From CALTSX01 sp051647685 (GTDB lineage Bacteria; Chlamydiota; Chlamydiia; Chlamydiales; CALTSX01), in assembly GCA_051647685.1 (NCBI GenBank), contig JBOFEG010000024.1, forward strand, positions 1 through 17,557: a stretch of DNA of 17,557 nucleotides, in the 5' to 3' direction. The number at the start of each line of letters is the position of its first letter. The first letter of the stretch is position 1. The notes under the pieces were generated by a model that saw nothing but the letters and a program-made list of their open reading frames with translations, made no database searches and was not told the origin of the DNA. Both the position numbers and the translations under genes were made by a program. Shown in pieces: positions 4,487 through 11,801 of the stretch.

Positions 4487-6404
4487 TAGTGGTTTTATTT
4501 TAATCATTGCAGGTGCTGGAAGTGGTAAAACTACTGTTATTACCCATCGTATTGCCTATCTCATTCAAAAAAAATGTATCGATCCGACACAAATTCTTGG
4601 ATTGACTTTTACCAATAAAGCAGCGGGTGAAATGCAGGATCGACTCGCTACAATTATCGATAAAAAAATTGCGAATAACGTCATGCTGTGCACCTTTCAT
4701 CGGTTTTGTATGTATGTTTTACGAAGAGAAATCCATCATCTAGGCTACACAAAAGAATTTAGTTTATACGATGAGTCAGATGTAAAAAGATTATTAAAAA
4801 ATATCACTAAACAATACCTTGCAGTGGATGATCTTACTCCTTTTGAATCTCAGTTAGAGCAAATATTGCAGGCAAAACAATTAGGGCAAAGACCTGGAGA
4901 CATCAAAGATCCTCAAGCAAAAGAGATTTTCAACTATTTAGAGATCTCTATGCGGGCTTATAATGCCGTGGACTTCGATACCCTTCTTTCCTTAACAGTT
5001 GATTTATTTATGCAATATCCAGAGGTACTTGAGAAATATCAACAACAATTTCGATATATTATGATTGATGAATACCAAGATACAAACGCCACACAAAATA
5101 CCCTATCCCATTTGCTTGCAGAGAAAAATAAAAACTTATGTGTGGTCGGAGATGATGATCAAGCAATTTATAGCTGGCGTGGATCAGATGTAAGAAATAT
5201 TTTATCTTTCCCAGCTACCTCTAAAGTAATGCTTGAGAAAAATTATAGATCGACTCCAAATATCTTGGAAGTGGCGAATCATTTAATACGAAATAATAGT
5301 AATCGACACGCAAAATGGCTCCAAAGTCATAAATCCCTTGGAGATCCAGTGCATATTTTTAATGCATCTGGAGATGTCGAAGAAGCACAATCAGTAATTG
5401 ATCGAATTCTGTATCTAAAAGAAAAGAAAAATCTTCACTGGAAAGATATCGCAATATTATATCGATCTAACATTCTTGCAAGGCCCTTTGAAATCGCTTT
5501 AATGGGAAGTCTCTGGAAAGACAGAGGCAGTTGGCAAAGAGGTATTCCTTATGAAATTATCGGTGGAACGGAGTTGTACGCAAAAGCAGAGATTAAAGAT
5601 CTTATAGCTTATCTCCGCGTTATTATTAATCCAAATGATCAAGAATCACTACTTAGAATTATTAATTATCCGAGAAGAGGAATTTCTGCAAAGACCTTAG
5701 ATATTTTAACCCAAATTAATCGATCTGAGAAGCGATCTCTTTGGAGTGTATTACTGCATGTACGAGAAAATACATTTCCCATTCGATTGACTACTATGGC
5801 TATTCGAGGGATCAATATTTTTCTCAACTTAATAGAAGAACTAAAAAGTATAATGCATAATCGAGGAATTTATGCCGCTATTACACACTTAATTCAAACA
5901 TTAAATCTAAAGAGCCACGTAGAAGACGAAGTTAAAAGCCAAAAAGCCAAGACTTACAAATGGGAAAACGTACGACAATTCATTGCTATGATCCAATCTT
6001 TTGAACAACAAAAGAGCGAGAATGTTTCGTGTAGTGAATTCCTCCAATCTCTTACCCTCCAACACGCACCCCCCACTGCTAAAGACCTATCGAATAATTC
6101 AGTTAAATTACTTACCTTTCACAGTAGTAAAGGACTCGAATTCAAAGCGTGTTTTGTAGTGGCACTCGAAGATCATCTAGTACCCCATGCAAAGGGTCTT
6201 ATTACAAGTTCTTTAGAAGAGGAACGTCGATTGTTTTATGTCGCGCTAACGCGTGCTCAACGATATTTAACACTTAGCATGTCCAGGACTCGCAATAAAA
6301 GAGGTAAAGAAGATCCCACAAACCCATCTCGTTTTTTATACGAAATCCCTAAAGAATGTTTGCAAATAACGGGATCTAAAACTATTACTCCGTTTAAGCA
6401 TTAA
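4434..6404 (+). CDS. uvrD: UvrD/Rep-family superfamily 1A DNA helicase
   Basis: The 656 residues contain the full SF1A helicase motif set: Q-motif region NESQQLAI (8-15), Walker A AGAGSGKTT (26-34), motif Ia GLTFTNKAA (56-64), motif II IDEYQDTN (211-218), motif III GDDDQAIYSWRG (239-250), motif IV KNYRST (269-274), motif V LTFHSSKGLEF and motif VI RRLFYVALTRA toward the end. It uses ATP to unwind DNA 3'-5', serving nucleotide-excision and mismatch repair or replication restart. UvrD, PcrA and Rep cannot be told apart safely by eye, but chlamydiae usually carry this as uvrD. The start ATG 4434 lies inside rnpA; it is needed because the Q-motif follows within eight residues. The next gene begins three bases after the stop. 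Confidence 0.93.
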   Translation: MKQITSYNESQQLAITSSSGFILIIAGAGSGKTTVITHRIAYLIQKKCIDPTQILGLTFTNKAAGEMQDRLATIIDKKIANNVMLCTFHRFCMYVLRREIHHLGYTKEFSLYDESDVKRLLKNITKQYLAVDDLTPFESQLEQILQAKQLGQRPGDIKDPQAKEIFNYLEISMRAYNAVDFDTLLSLTVDLFMQYPEVLEKYQQQFRYIMIDEYQDTNATQNTLSHLLAEKNKNLCVVGDDDQAIYSWRGSDVRNILSFPATSKVMLEKNYRSTPNILEVANHLIRNNSNRHAKWLQSHKSLGDPVHIFNASGDVEEAQSVIDRILYLKEKKNLHWKDIAILYRSNILARPFEIALMGSLWKDRGSWQRGIPYEIIGGTELYAKAEIKDLIAYLRVIINPNDQESLLRIINYPRRGISAKTLDILTQINRSEKRSLWSVLLHVRENTFPIRLTTMAIRGINIFLNLIEELKSIMHNRGIYAAITHLIQTLNLKSHVEDEVKSQKAKTYKWENVRQFIAMIQSFEQQKSENVSCSEFLQSLTLQHAPPTAKDLSNNSVKLLTFHSSKGLEFKACFVVALEDHLVPHAKGLITSSLEEERRLFYVALTRAQRYLTLSMSRTRNKRGKEDPTNPSRFLYEIPKECLQITGSKTITPFKH

Positions 6405-6407
6405 TCT

Positions 6408-6902
6408 ATGAAGCAATACCTTTTTCCACCTACTATTATTATACAACACCGAAAAGAAAATAAAAAAAAATGCTCTCTACAATATCTTAAGGAACATACC
6501 AATATTCCATTTCACTTTTACCCAAGGAATCCTTTACCGAATTTAAAAGAACATATGCTTTTAACACTCGATGCTCCAGCTTTAACCCCAGCCGATAAAA
6601 ATATGGGTATCTGCCTACTGGATGCTACGTGGAGATATGCGGAAAAAATGCACAAATCTGTGATTACAAGTTATCCAAAGATCATTTGTCGTTCGCTCCC
6701 AAGCAGGTGTGTCACTGCTTATCCCAGAAAACAAACAAATTGTTCAAGCCCAGAACGTGGACTCGCATCAATAGAAGCATTGTTTTTAGCTTATCTCATT
6801 TTAGCTAGAGAACCTTTATTTCTACTCAATGGTTATATCTGGAAAGAATCATTTTTATCTTTAAACAAACATTTCCTAGAGTCATATTCGTTTTCCCTAT
6901 AG
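6408..6902 (+). CDS. Tsr3/DTW-domain-like putative RNA aminocarboxypropyltransferase
   Basis: The 164-residue protein contains LTPADKNMGICLLDATW (59-75), RSLPSRCVTAYPRKQTNC (95-112) and PERGLASIEALFLAYLI (115-131). The order 'xSPAD, glxxxDxxW, RxLPxxxxAxPxx, LxxxEALxAxxxI' is shared with Tsr3, and the DxTW and S-I-E-A pieces with DTW-domain proteins; both belong to the SPOUT-like group that transfers the 3-amino-3-carboxypropyl group of SAM to rRNA or tRNA. An N-terminal HRKENKKKCSL motif (14-24) replaces the HCDPKRCSG start of eukaryotic Tsr3. A role in rRNA or tRNA modification is an inference from the family. It has no transmembrane segment. It sits between uvrD (three-base gap) and pcnB, likely in one transcript. 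Confidence 0.65.
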   Translation: MKQYLFPPTIIIQHRKENKKKCSLQYLKEHTNIPFHFYPRNPLPNLKEHMLLTLDAPALTPADKNMGICLLDATWRYAEKMHKSVITSYPKIICRSLPSRCVTAYPRKQTNCSSPERGLASIEALFLAYLILAREPLFLLNGYIWKESFLSLNKHFLESYSFSL

Positions 6903-6955
6903 AAAAAATCTAAGTCAGCCTCTATCATAGGGTATGATTATCCATTGAGAATTTT

Positions 6956-8185
6956 GTGCAACCAAAAATTTACGAAAAGAAAAACCATACAATTTCCTTA
7001 AAAGACATTGATCCTCACGCATTATATATTTTACAAAAACTCCGAGAACATCATTTTACAGCATACCTGGTTGGAGGTAGTGTCAGAGATTTATTATTAC
7101 ATATCACCCCAAAAGATTTTGATATTTCTACTTCAGCAAAACCAGAAGAGATTAAGAAAATTTTTCGCAGTTGTATTCTAATTGGCCGTCGTTTTCGATT
7201 AGCTCATGTCCGAGCAGGGAAAAAATTCATTGAAGTATCTACTTTTCGAGCAGGAGACAGCGATAGCGATGAACTCATTCTTAGAGATAATCTATGGGGA
7301 TCCCCGGAAGAAGACGTACTTCGAAGGGATTTTACTATTAATGGCTTGTTTTACGATCCGGTTAATGAAACTATTATTGACTATGTAGATGGCTTTTCTG
7401 ACGTAAAGAAAAAATATTTGAGAACAATCGGCAATCCTTATGTACGCTTTAAGCAAGACCCTGTACGAATGATTCGACTTTTAAAATTTCGAGCAAGACT
7501 TGGGTTTGAAATTGATCCTATAGCACTCCAGGCATTAATAGAATGTCGAGAAGCTATTTTGCAGAGTTCGCAAGCAAGAATTCTAGAAGAATTGCTCCGA
7601 ATGTTAGAGTCAGGAGCTTCTAATCCTTTTTTTCGATTGTTAGCAGACCACTATATATTATCTTTATTGTTACCAGTGATTGGAGATTTCTTAGAAATTA
7701 ATAGAGATGGAGAAATCTTTGGATACCTTGAAGAAGTGGACAAATATCTATCAAGTCCTAATAGCATCCTACTCGAGCGACCTATTTTGTTATCGTGCCT
7801 CCTCTTTCCCATTCTGCAACATCGCTTACATGTTCATTTTACCTTTTATAATGAAGTTCCACACCTCGGTAAAATCCAAGCTGAAGCATTTACTCTGATT
7901 AAAGACGTATTTGATGTATTCTTTCGATTACCTAAAAGATATAAAGTACAAACGGCATCTATACTTACTTCTCAATATCGCATTACTCCGTTTTTACAAA
8001 AAAAGAATACACATATACGCATTCCTAAAGTAGCTGATTTTGCAATGGCTCTTGATTTCTTTACACTTCGCAGTTTTCTCGAGCCTGGATTTCAGCAGAT
8101 TGCACAAAATTGGAAGATAGCTTATGAAAAAAAATTCACAAACCACTCCTACAAAAAACATAAACATACGGCACGAAAAAAATAA
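6956..8185 (+). CDS. pcnB: Poly(A) polymerase I
   Basis: The 409 residues show a class II nucleotidyltransferase head: LVGGSVRDLLL (38-48), KDFDIST with D54 and D56 as metal ligands, EVSTFRAG (93-100), RRDFTINGLFYDP (123-135) and a following YVDGF and RMIRLLKFRARL region. LIGRRFRLAHV (75-85) fits the pattern [LIV][LIV]GRRFx[LIV]xH described as separating true bacterial poly(A) polymerases from CCA-adding enzymes. It would add 3' poly(A) tails that promote RNA decay. The start is GTG 6956; an in-frame stop at 6935-6937 excludes a longer ATG start. The basic C-terminal tail (HSYKKHKHTARKK) overlaps the next gene by 62 bases. As I recall, pcnB lies directly before lpxB in Chlamydia trachomatis; here one gene separates them. 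Confidence 0.92.
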   Translation: MQPKIYEKKNHTISLKDIDPHALYILQKLREHHFTAYLVGGSVRDLLLHITPKDFDISTSAKPEEIKKIFRSCILIGRRFRLAHVRAGKKFIEVSTFRAGDSDSDELILRDNLWGSPEEDVLRRDFTINGLFYDPVNETIIDYVDGFSDVKKKYLRTIGNPYVRFKQDPVRMIRLLKFRARLGFEIDPIALQALIECREAILQSSQARILEELLRMLESGASNPFFRLLADHYILSLLLPVIGDFLEINRDGEIFGYLEEVDKYLSSPNSILLERPILLSCLLFPILQHRLHVHFTFYNEVPHLGKIQAEAFTLIKDVFDVFFRLPKRYKVQTASILTSQYRITPFLQKKNTHIRIPKVADFAMALDFFTLRSFLEPGFQQIAQNWKIAYEKKFTNHSYKKHKHTARKK

Positions 8186-8909
8186 TGTTGGAGAACCCTT
8201 CTCCTACATGGGACCTCTTCTGCATTTAGGGGCAATGCCAGCAATTGTTTATTTTGCACTGTCAGATGAACATTCCTTGAACCAAGATCCTTTTAACCAA
8301 CCGGCTATTCATTTATCGAATTTTCCTTTTCGAATATTTTCATTCACTTTGCCTCATCATAGCTCAGAGCTTGATCCTAAAAAAGCCATGACATATTGGG
8401 CTAATGATTTTATCCAAGAGATAGACCCTTTACATCCTTTCCTAGACAATGTTGCATCAACTTTAAAAAATCTTATTGAACAGAAAGTAATTACTAAACT
8501 TGGACTAATGGGTCTTTCACGCGGTGCCTTTATTGCTATGCATGTCGCGGAAAGATTAAAGTCAGTTAGCCATATTTTAGGATTTGCTCCTTTAATTACA
8601 TTTAAATCGCTACATGAGTTTGATGCGCTTTCATCACTAGTACTCGTGCAAAAATACGATCCCTACAATCTAATTCCTATTTTGTATGATCGATCTATTC
8701 GATTCTACATTAGTAATTATGACCAAAGAGTAGGTACAAAAAATGCTTTTTCTTGGATTAATGACTTAGCGCATCACGCGCATGAGAAAGGAATTCGGAG
8801 TGCACCTATAGAATTATACATACGGCCACCTATCGGTTATTTAGGCCATGGAACAAGTCCGGAAACATTTGTCGAAGGATCTGATTGGTTAGCAAAAGAA
8901 CTATTATGA
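8124..8909 (+). CDS. Alpha/beta-hydrolase fold protein
   Basis: The 261-residue protein has the nucleophile elbow GLSRG (130-134, Ser132) preceded by a beta-strand KLGLM and followed by helix AFIAMHVAERL. A likely acid is Asp200 in FYISNYDQRVG and the catalytic His is His242 in YLGHGT near the C-terminus, so the triad appears complete. There is no signal peptide, so it is probably cytoplasmic. The substrate is unknown; esterase, thioesterase or peptidase activity are all possible. ATG 8124 has GGAAG at a good distance but makes a 62-base overlap with pcnB; ATG 8208 is an alternative start that would drop a polar 28-residue leader. The stop overlaps the lpxB start (ATGA), implying coupling with lipid A synthesis, but a role there is unproven. 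Confidence 0.8.
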   Translation: MKKNSQTTPTKNINIRHEKNNVGEPFSYMGPLLHLGAMPAIVYFALSDEHSLNQDPFNQPAIHLSNFPFRIFSFTLPHHSSELDPKKAMTYWANDFIQEIDPLHPFLDNVASTLKNLIEQKVITKLGLMGLSRGAFIAMHVAERLKSVSHILGFAPLITFKSLHEFDALSSLVLVQKYDPYNLIPILYDRSIRFYISNYDQRVGTKNAFSWINDLAHHAHEKGIRSAPIELYIRPPIGYLGHGTSPETFVEGSDWLAKELL

Positions 8910-10048
8910 AATGTAATAAACCACTCTCAATTTTTTTTATTACAGGGGAACCCAGCGGTGATATTCTTGGTGCACACCTCATGGATGCAATACTGAAATT
9001 ACAGACTAATGTTGAATTCCAAGGGGTACTCGGTCCAAAAATGCGCAAGCACAAGTCTCGTTGTATCGTTCCGATGGAAGCAATTGTTACTATGGGTTTT
9101 AAAAATATACTTTTCTCTCTACGGCAATTTTATCAAATATTTGTGCAAGTTAGACAATCCATTATCACGTCAAAACCAGATGTTGTTGTTTGTATTGATT
9201 CACCGGTATTTAACTTACGACTTGCAAAGAGTTTACGCAAACATAAATTTTCTGGGAAAATAGTACAATATGTATGCCCGAGTGTATGGGCTTGGGGACG
9301 TGGGAGAATACATACCTTGGTTCAAAACTATAATACATTACTGTCTATTCTACCTTTTGAAAAAGAAATTTTTCAAAAAACTACTCTGAAGACTCATTAC
9401 ATTGGTCATCCCCTAACTTCTATTATTTCTTCTTATAATTATTGTACAGAGTGGAAGCTTTCAAGAGCATCCCCTGTAATTTCTATTTTCCCAGGCAGCA
9501 GAAGACAAGAAATTATTTTGAATTTGCGCAAACAATTTCTTGCAGCGCTCCGAGTGTCTCAAAATATCCCAATCGCTATTTCTATAGCGACCGGAGATTT
9601 GAAGGCTTTAATTCAAGATATTGTTTTCTCAACACCTCGTACAGAATCAACTCAAGTTTTTTTTGTACCAGAAACATATCGGTATGAACTCATGCGAATC
9701 ACGAAAGTAGCAATAGCGACATCTGGGACTATTACTTTAGAACTGGCCCTCCATCAAGTTCCAACAGTAATTACCTATGGAATTCAAAAATTCGATCAAT
9801 TTCTTGCAAAATATATTTTTCAAATACGCATGCCTTTCTATACATTGCCCAATGTCATCAGCAAGGCCCAGGTTTTCCCAGAGCTAATTGGCCCTCATTT
9901 TACTGTAAGTAATACATCCAATGCCCTCCAGCGCTCTCTAACCCCTCTTTATGCAGAGGAGTGTCGTCTTAAATGCACAAAGATTTGGGATCTTCTACAA
10001 ACGATGGATGCAAATAGTGAGGCTGCAAAAGCAATCCTAGATTTTTAA
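8906..10048 (+). CDS. lpxB: Lipid-A-disaccharide synthase
   Basis: The start ATG 8906 overlaps the previous stop (ATGA); an in-frame TTG at 8885 is less likely because the family begins just before FITGEPSGD. The 380 residues are a complete GT19 glycosyltransferase: TGEPSGDILGAHLM (13-26), CIDSPVFN (97-104, where many family members have DxPDFN), YVCPSVWAWGRGR (122-134), SILPFEKE (147-154), YIGHPL (165-170), IFPGSRRQEI (194-203) and the sugar-nucleotide site ATSGTITLELAL followed by PTVITYG. It joins UDP-2,3-diacylglucosamine and lipid X to the lipid A disaccharide at the inner membrane face. From memory Chlamydia LpxB carries an extra N-terminal domain that is absent here. Confidence 0.95.
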   Translation: MKCNKPLSIFFITGEPSGDILGAHLMDAILKLQTNVEFQGVLGPKMRKHKSRCIVPMEAIVTMGFKNILFSLRQFYQIFVQVRQSIITSKPDVVVCIDSPVFNLRLAKSLRKHKFSGKIVQYVCPSVWAWGRGRIHTLVQNYNTLLSILPFEKEIFQKTTLKTHYIGHPLTSIISSYNYCTEWKLSRASPVISIFPGSRRQEIILNLRKQFLAALRVSQNIPIAISIATGDLKALIQDIVFSTPRTESTQVFFVPETYRYELMRITKVAIATSGTITLELALHQVPTVITYGIQKFDQFLAKYIFQIRMPFYTLPNVISKAQVFPELIGPHFTVSNTSNALQRSLTPLYAEECRLKCTKIWDLLQTMDANSEAAKAILDF

Positions 10049-10074
10049 GATTGATCTATGTCATAATTCGGGCT

Positions 10075-10101
10075 GAGAATTTATGATTCTCTTGCAAGAG
10101 A
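10075..10101 (+). promoter_or_regulatory. Two overlapping inverted repeats in the leader before yceD-rpmF
   Basis: GAGAAT (10075-10080) pairs with ATTCTC (10086-10091) across a five-base loop. The last four bases of that repeat also start the 14-base perfect palindrome TCTCTTGCAAGAGA (10088-10101), which ends four bases before the yceD ATG and contains the only ribosome-binding-like bases (AAGAGA). The two hairpins are mutually exclusive. They are short and AT-rich, so stability is modest; a regulatory role is inference. Confidence 0.35.
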
Positions 10102-10105
10102 CTCT

Positions 10106-10585
10106 ATGTTAAAAAAATTATCTATTTATATCGATCGTTTGCGAGACGGCAGTAAAGATTCTATTGAAGAAAATATCTCTACTGATGATATATTAGGCAC
10201 GGATGAAAATTTTCATTTTACTTCTCTTATATGTATATCGGGCGAGGCCTATCTTGCGGGAGATCACCTTATCCTCTCTTTACGTATAAAATTGGATGCC
10301 GATTTGCCTTGCATCATTTGTAATAATTGGGCTCCTTATTCAATTAACATAGAAAATTTTTTACATACAGAATCAATGGCAAAAATTAAAAGTGGTACAT
10401 ATGATTATTCAAGCGTTATAAGAGATGCTGTTTTCTTAGAAATTCCAACTTACTTTGAGTGTAATGGAAATTGTCCAGAGCGCGCTCACTTAGCTTCTCA
10501 TTTAACCAATAAAACTAATAGGATCGATCGAAAAACTACCCCCTTCAATATTTATAGGAGTAAAAATTATGGCAGTTCCTCGTAA
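10106..10585 (+). CDS. yceD: YceD/DUF177-family protein upstream of rpmF
   Basis: The 159-residue protein occupies the position directly before rpmF that is typical of YceD (DUF177; chlamydial equivalent CT809). Supporting sequence includes a central ISGEAYLAGDHLILSLRIK strand pair, a CIICNNW segment (the family's 'CxRC' position) and the C-terminal AVFLEIPTYFECNGNCPER block, corresponding to the family's 'D..LElP....C...C.G.C' region. YceD is linked to 23S rRNA precursor accumulation or processing in plants and bacteria, but its exact activity is not settled. The start ATG 10106 lies just after the hairpin pair. Its 3' end overlaps the rpmF start by 17 bases, consistent with one transcript and coupled translation. 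Confidence 0.8.
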   Translation: MLKKLSIYIDRLRDGSKDSIEENISTDDILGTDENFHFTSLICISGEAYLAGDHLILSLRIKLDADLPCIICNNWAPYSINIENFLHTESMAKIKSGTYDYSSVIRDAVFLEIPTYFECNGNCPERAHLASHLTNKTNRIDRKTTPFNIYRSKNYGSSS

Positions 10586-10754
10586 TCGCACTTCCAATTC
10601 GCGAAAAAATACTCGTCGTTCTCATCATGCAAAAGTACCTGTGAATACTTGCGCATGTCCCAATTGTGAAAAACCGAGAATTCCTCACAGAATTTGTAGA
10701 TTTTGTGGACATTATGCGAACCGAAGCTTCATTAAGGAAGAAAGCAAATCTTAA
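10569..10754 (+). CDS. rpmF: 50S ribosomal protein L32
   Basis: The 61 residues begin MAVPRNRTSNSRKNTRRSHH, the L32 signature, and carry a zinc ribbon CPNC (30-33) and CRFCGHY (43-49). In contrast to the zinc-free S14 and L36 in this window, all four ligands are kept. AGGAG lies eight bases before ATG 10569. The order yceD-rpmF-plsX is widely conserved across bacteria and links ribosome and phospholipid synthesis. The stop is one base before the inferred plsX start. Confidence 0.97.
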   Translation: MAVPRNRTSNSRKNTRRSHHAKVPVNTCACPNCEKPRIPHRICRFCGHYANRSFIKEESKS

Positions 10755-10755
10755 A

Positions 10756-11682
10756 TTGCGCATTGCTATTGACTTGCTTGGAGGAGAGATCTCCCCTCAA
10801 GAATGGCTAAATAGTTTAAATAATATACCGAGATTCCCATGCGCGGTTGATATCAATCTTTTTATTCCTAGGAATAAGAAGTTAAAAATTCCCTCGTTCC
10901 CAAATATAACTTTTAATGCTGTAAGAGCCTCTACTATTTCTATGGAGGATTCTCCTAGCAGTGTAAGAACCAAAAAAAGTTCTTCTATTGTACAAGGTAT
11001 CCGCGCTTTAGAAGAAAAGAAGATAGATGGATTTTTATCTACTGGAAATACAGGAGCTATTGTAGCGGGAGCAAGTCTTTATATGAGCAAACTCCCCGAT
11101 GTTACAAGACCATCTCTTCTTGCATTTTTGCCAAGCAAAAAAAAATCCCTTGCGATTATTGACGTGGGAGCTAATGTCGATTACTCACCACAGCGTATTT
11201 TTTCTTTTGGGAAACTTGGTATTGCTGCGCAACAAGCCTTAGGCATTAAAAATCCAAGCGTTGCTTTATTAAACGTTGGAATTGAAAAACACAAAGGCTC
11301 TAAAGAATTGCGGTCTTGTTATCAACTTTTAGAAAAATTCCCAAATTTTATTGGTAATGTAGAAGGGAATATTCTTTTTGAAGGCAATATAGATCTTCTT
11401 GTTACTAATGGATTCACAGGAAATACTATTGTAAAATCTATTGAAGGATTTTCGAGCTTTATGCTAGGAATTTTCGGTAAAAAAAATATTCTTCCCTACA
11501 AATTATTCCCAAATACATTTATTGATGGTGCTATTTTGATGGGTGTTGATGGGATGGTAATGAAATGTCATGGCAGCGCGCAACCAAGTACCATAACTAA
11601 TGCTTTGGGCTATTTTCTCACACTTTTAAAAAAAGAATTTCTTATAAAATATAAAAAGCACTATCAAAAAAATTATTTCTGA
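10756..11682 (+). CDS. plsX: Phosphate acyltransferase PlsX
   Basis: PlsX makes acyl-phosphate from acyl-ACP for phospholipid synthesis. The motifs seen are RIAIDLLGG at the N-terminus (family MRIAIDxMGGD), DSPSSVRTKKSSS, FLSTGNTGA, IDVGANVD, ALLNVGIEKHKGS, GNVEGNILFEG, LVTNGFTGNT (the family usually has VTDGFxGN) and GAILMGVDG-MVMKCHGSA. TTG 10756 is chosen because it places Met directly before RIAID, as in the family, one base after the rpmF stop. In-frame ATG 10714 would add a basic 14-residue leader overlapping rpmF, and GTG 10666 a longer one; these are less likely but not excluded. The Shine-Dalgarno-like AAGGAAG lies about 15 bases upstream, which is long. The inferred protein is 308 residues, slightly short for the family. 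Confidence 0.92.
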   Translation: MRIAIDLLGGEISPQEWLNSLNNIPRFPCAVDINLFIPRNKKLKIPSFPNITFNAVRASTISMEDSPSSVRTKKSSSIVQGIRALEEKKIDGFLSTGNTGAIVAGASLYMSKLPDVTRPSLLAFLPSKKKSLAIIDVGANVDYSPQRIFSFGKLGIAAQQALGIKNPSVALLNVGIEKHKGSKELRSCYQLLEKFPNFIGNVEGNILFEGNIDLLVTNGFTGNTIVKSIEGFSSFMLGIFGKKNILPYKLFPNTFIDGAILMGVDGMVMKCHGSAQPSTITNALGYFLTLLKKEFLIKYKKHYQKNYF

Positions 11683-11801
11683 CATAGCTCTCTATAAGTT
11701 TAATTTTATTTCAAGAAATAAACTCCTAAGACCTAAAACTTACTAGAAAAAGAAAGCTTTAATTAGATAAAATCAATTACGTTAAAAACTTCCATGGAAT
11801 C
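11683..11801 (+). other. Largest gap inside the rightward cluster, between plsX and rng
   Basis: These 119 bases are AT-rich. They contain a small inverted repeat TTATTTC-AA-GAAATAA (about 11707-11722) with no following U-run, so it is a poor terminator. TAAAAT at 11768-11773 could be a -10 element but has no convincing -35. A separate rng promoter is possible here but I cannot support one. Confidence 0.3.

Noticed and set aside
8885..8905. Longer lpxB from TTG 8885
   Set aside because: ATG 8906 gives the canonical ATGA overlap and places TGEPSGD at the normal distance from the N-terminus.
11707..11722. Rho-independent terminator after plsX
   Set aside because: The inverted repeat is AT-only with a two-base loop and no U-run follows.
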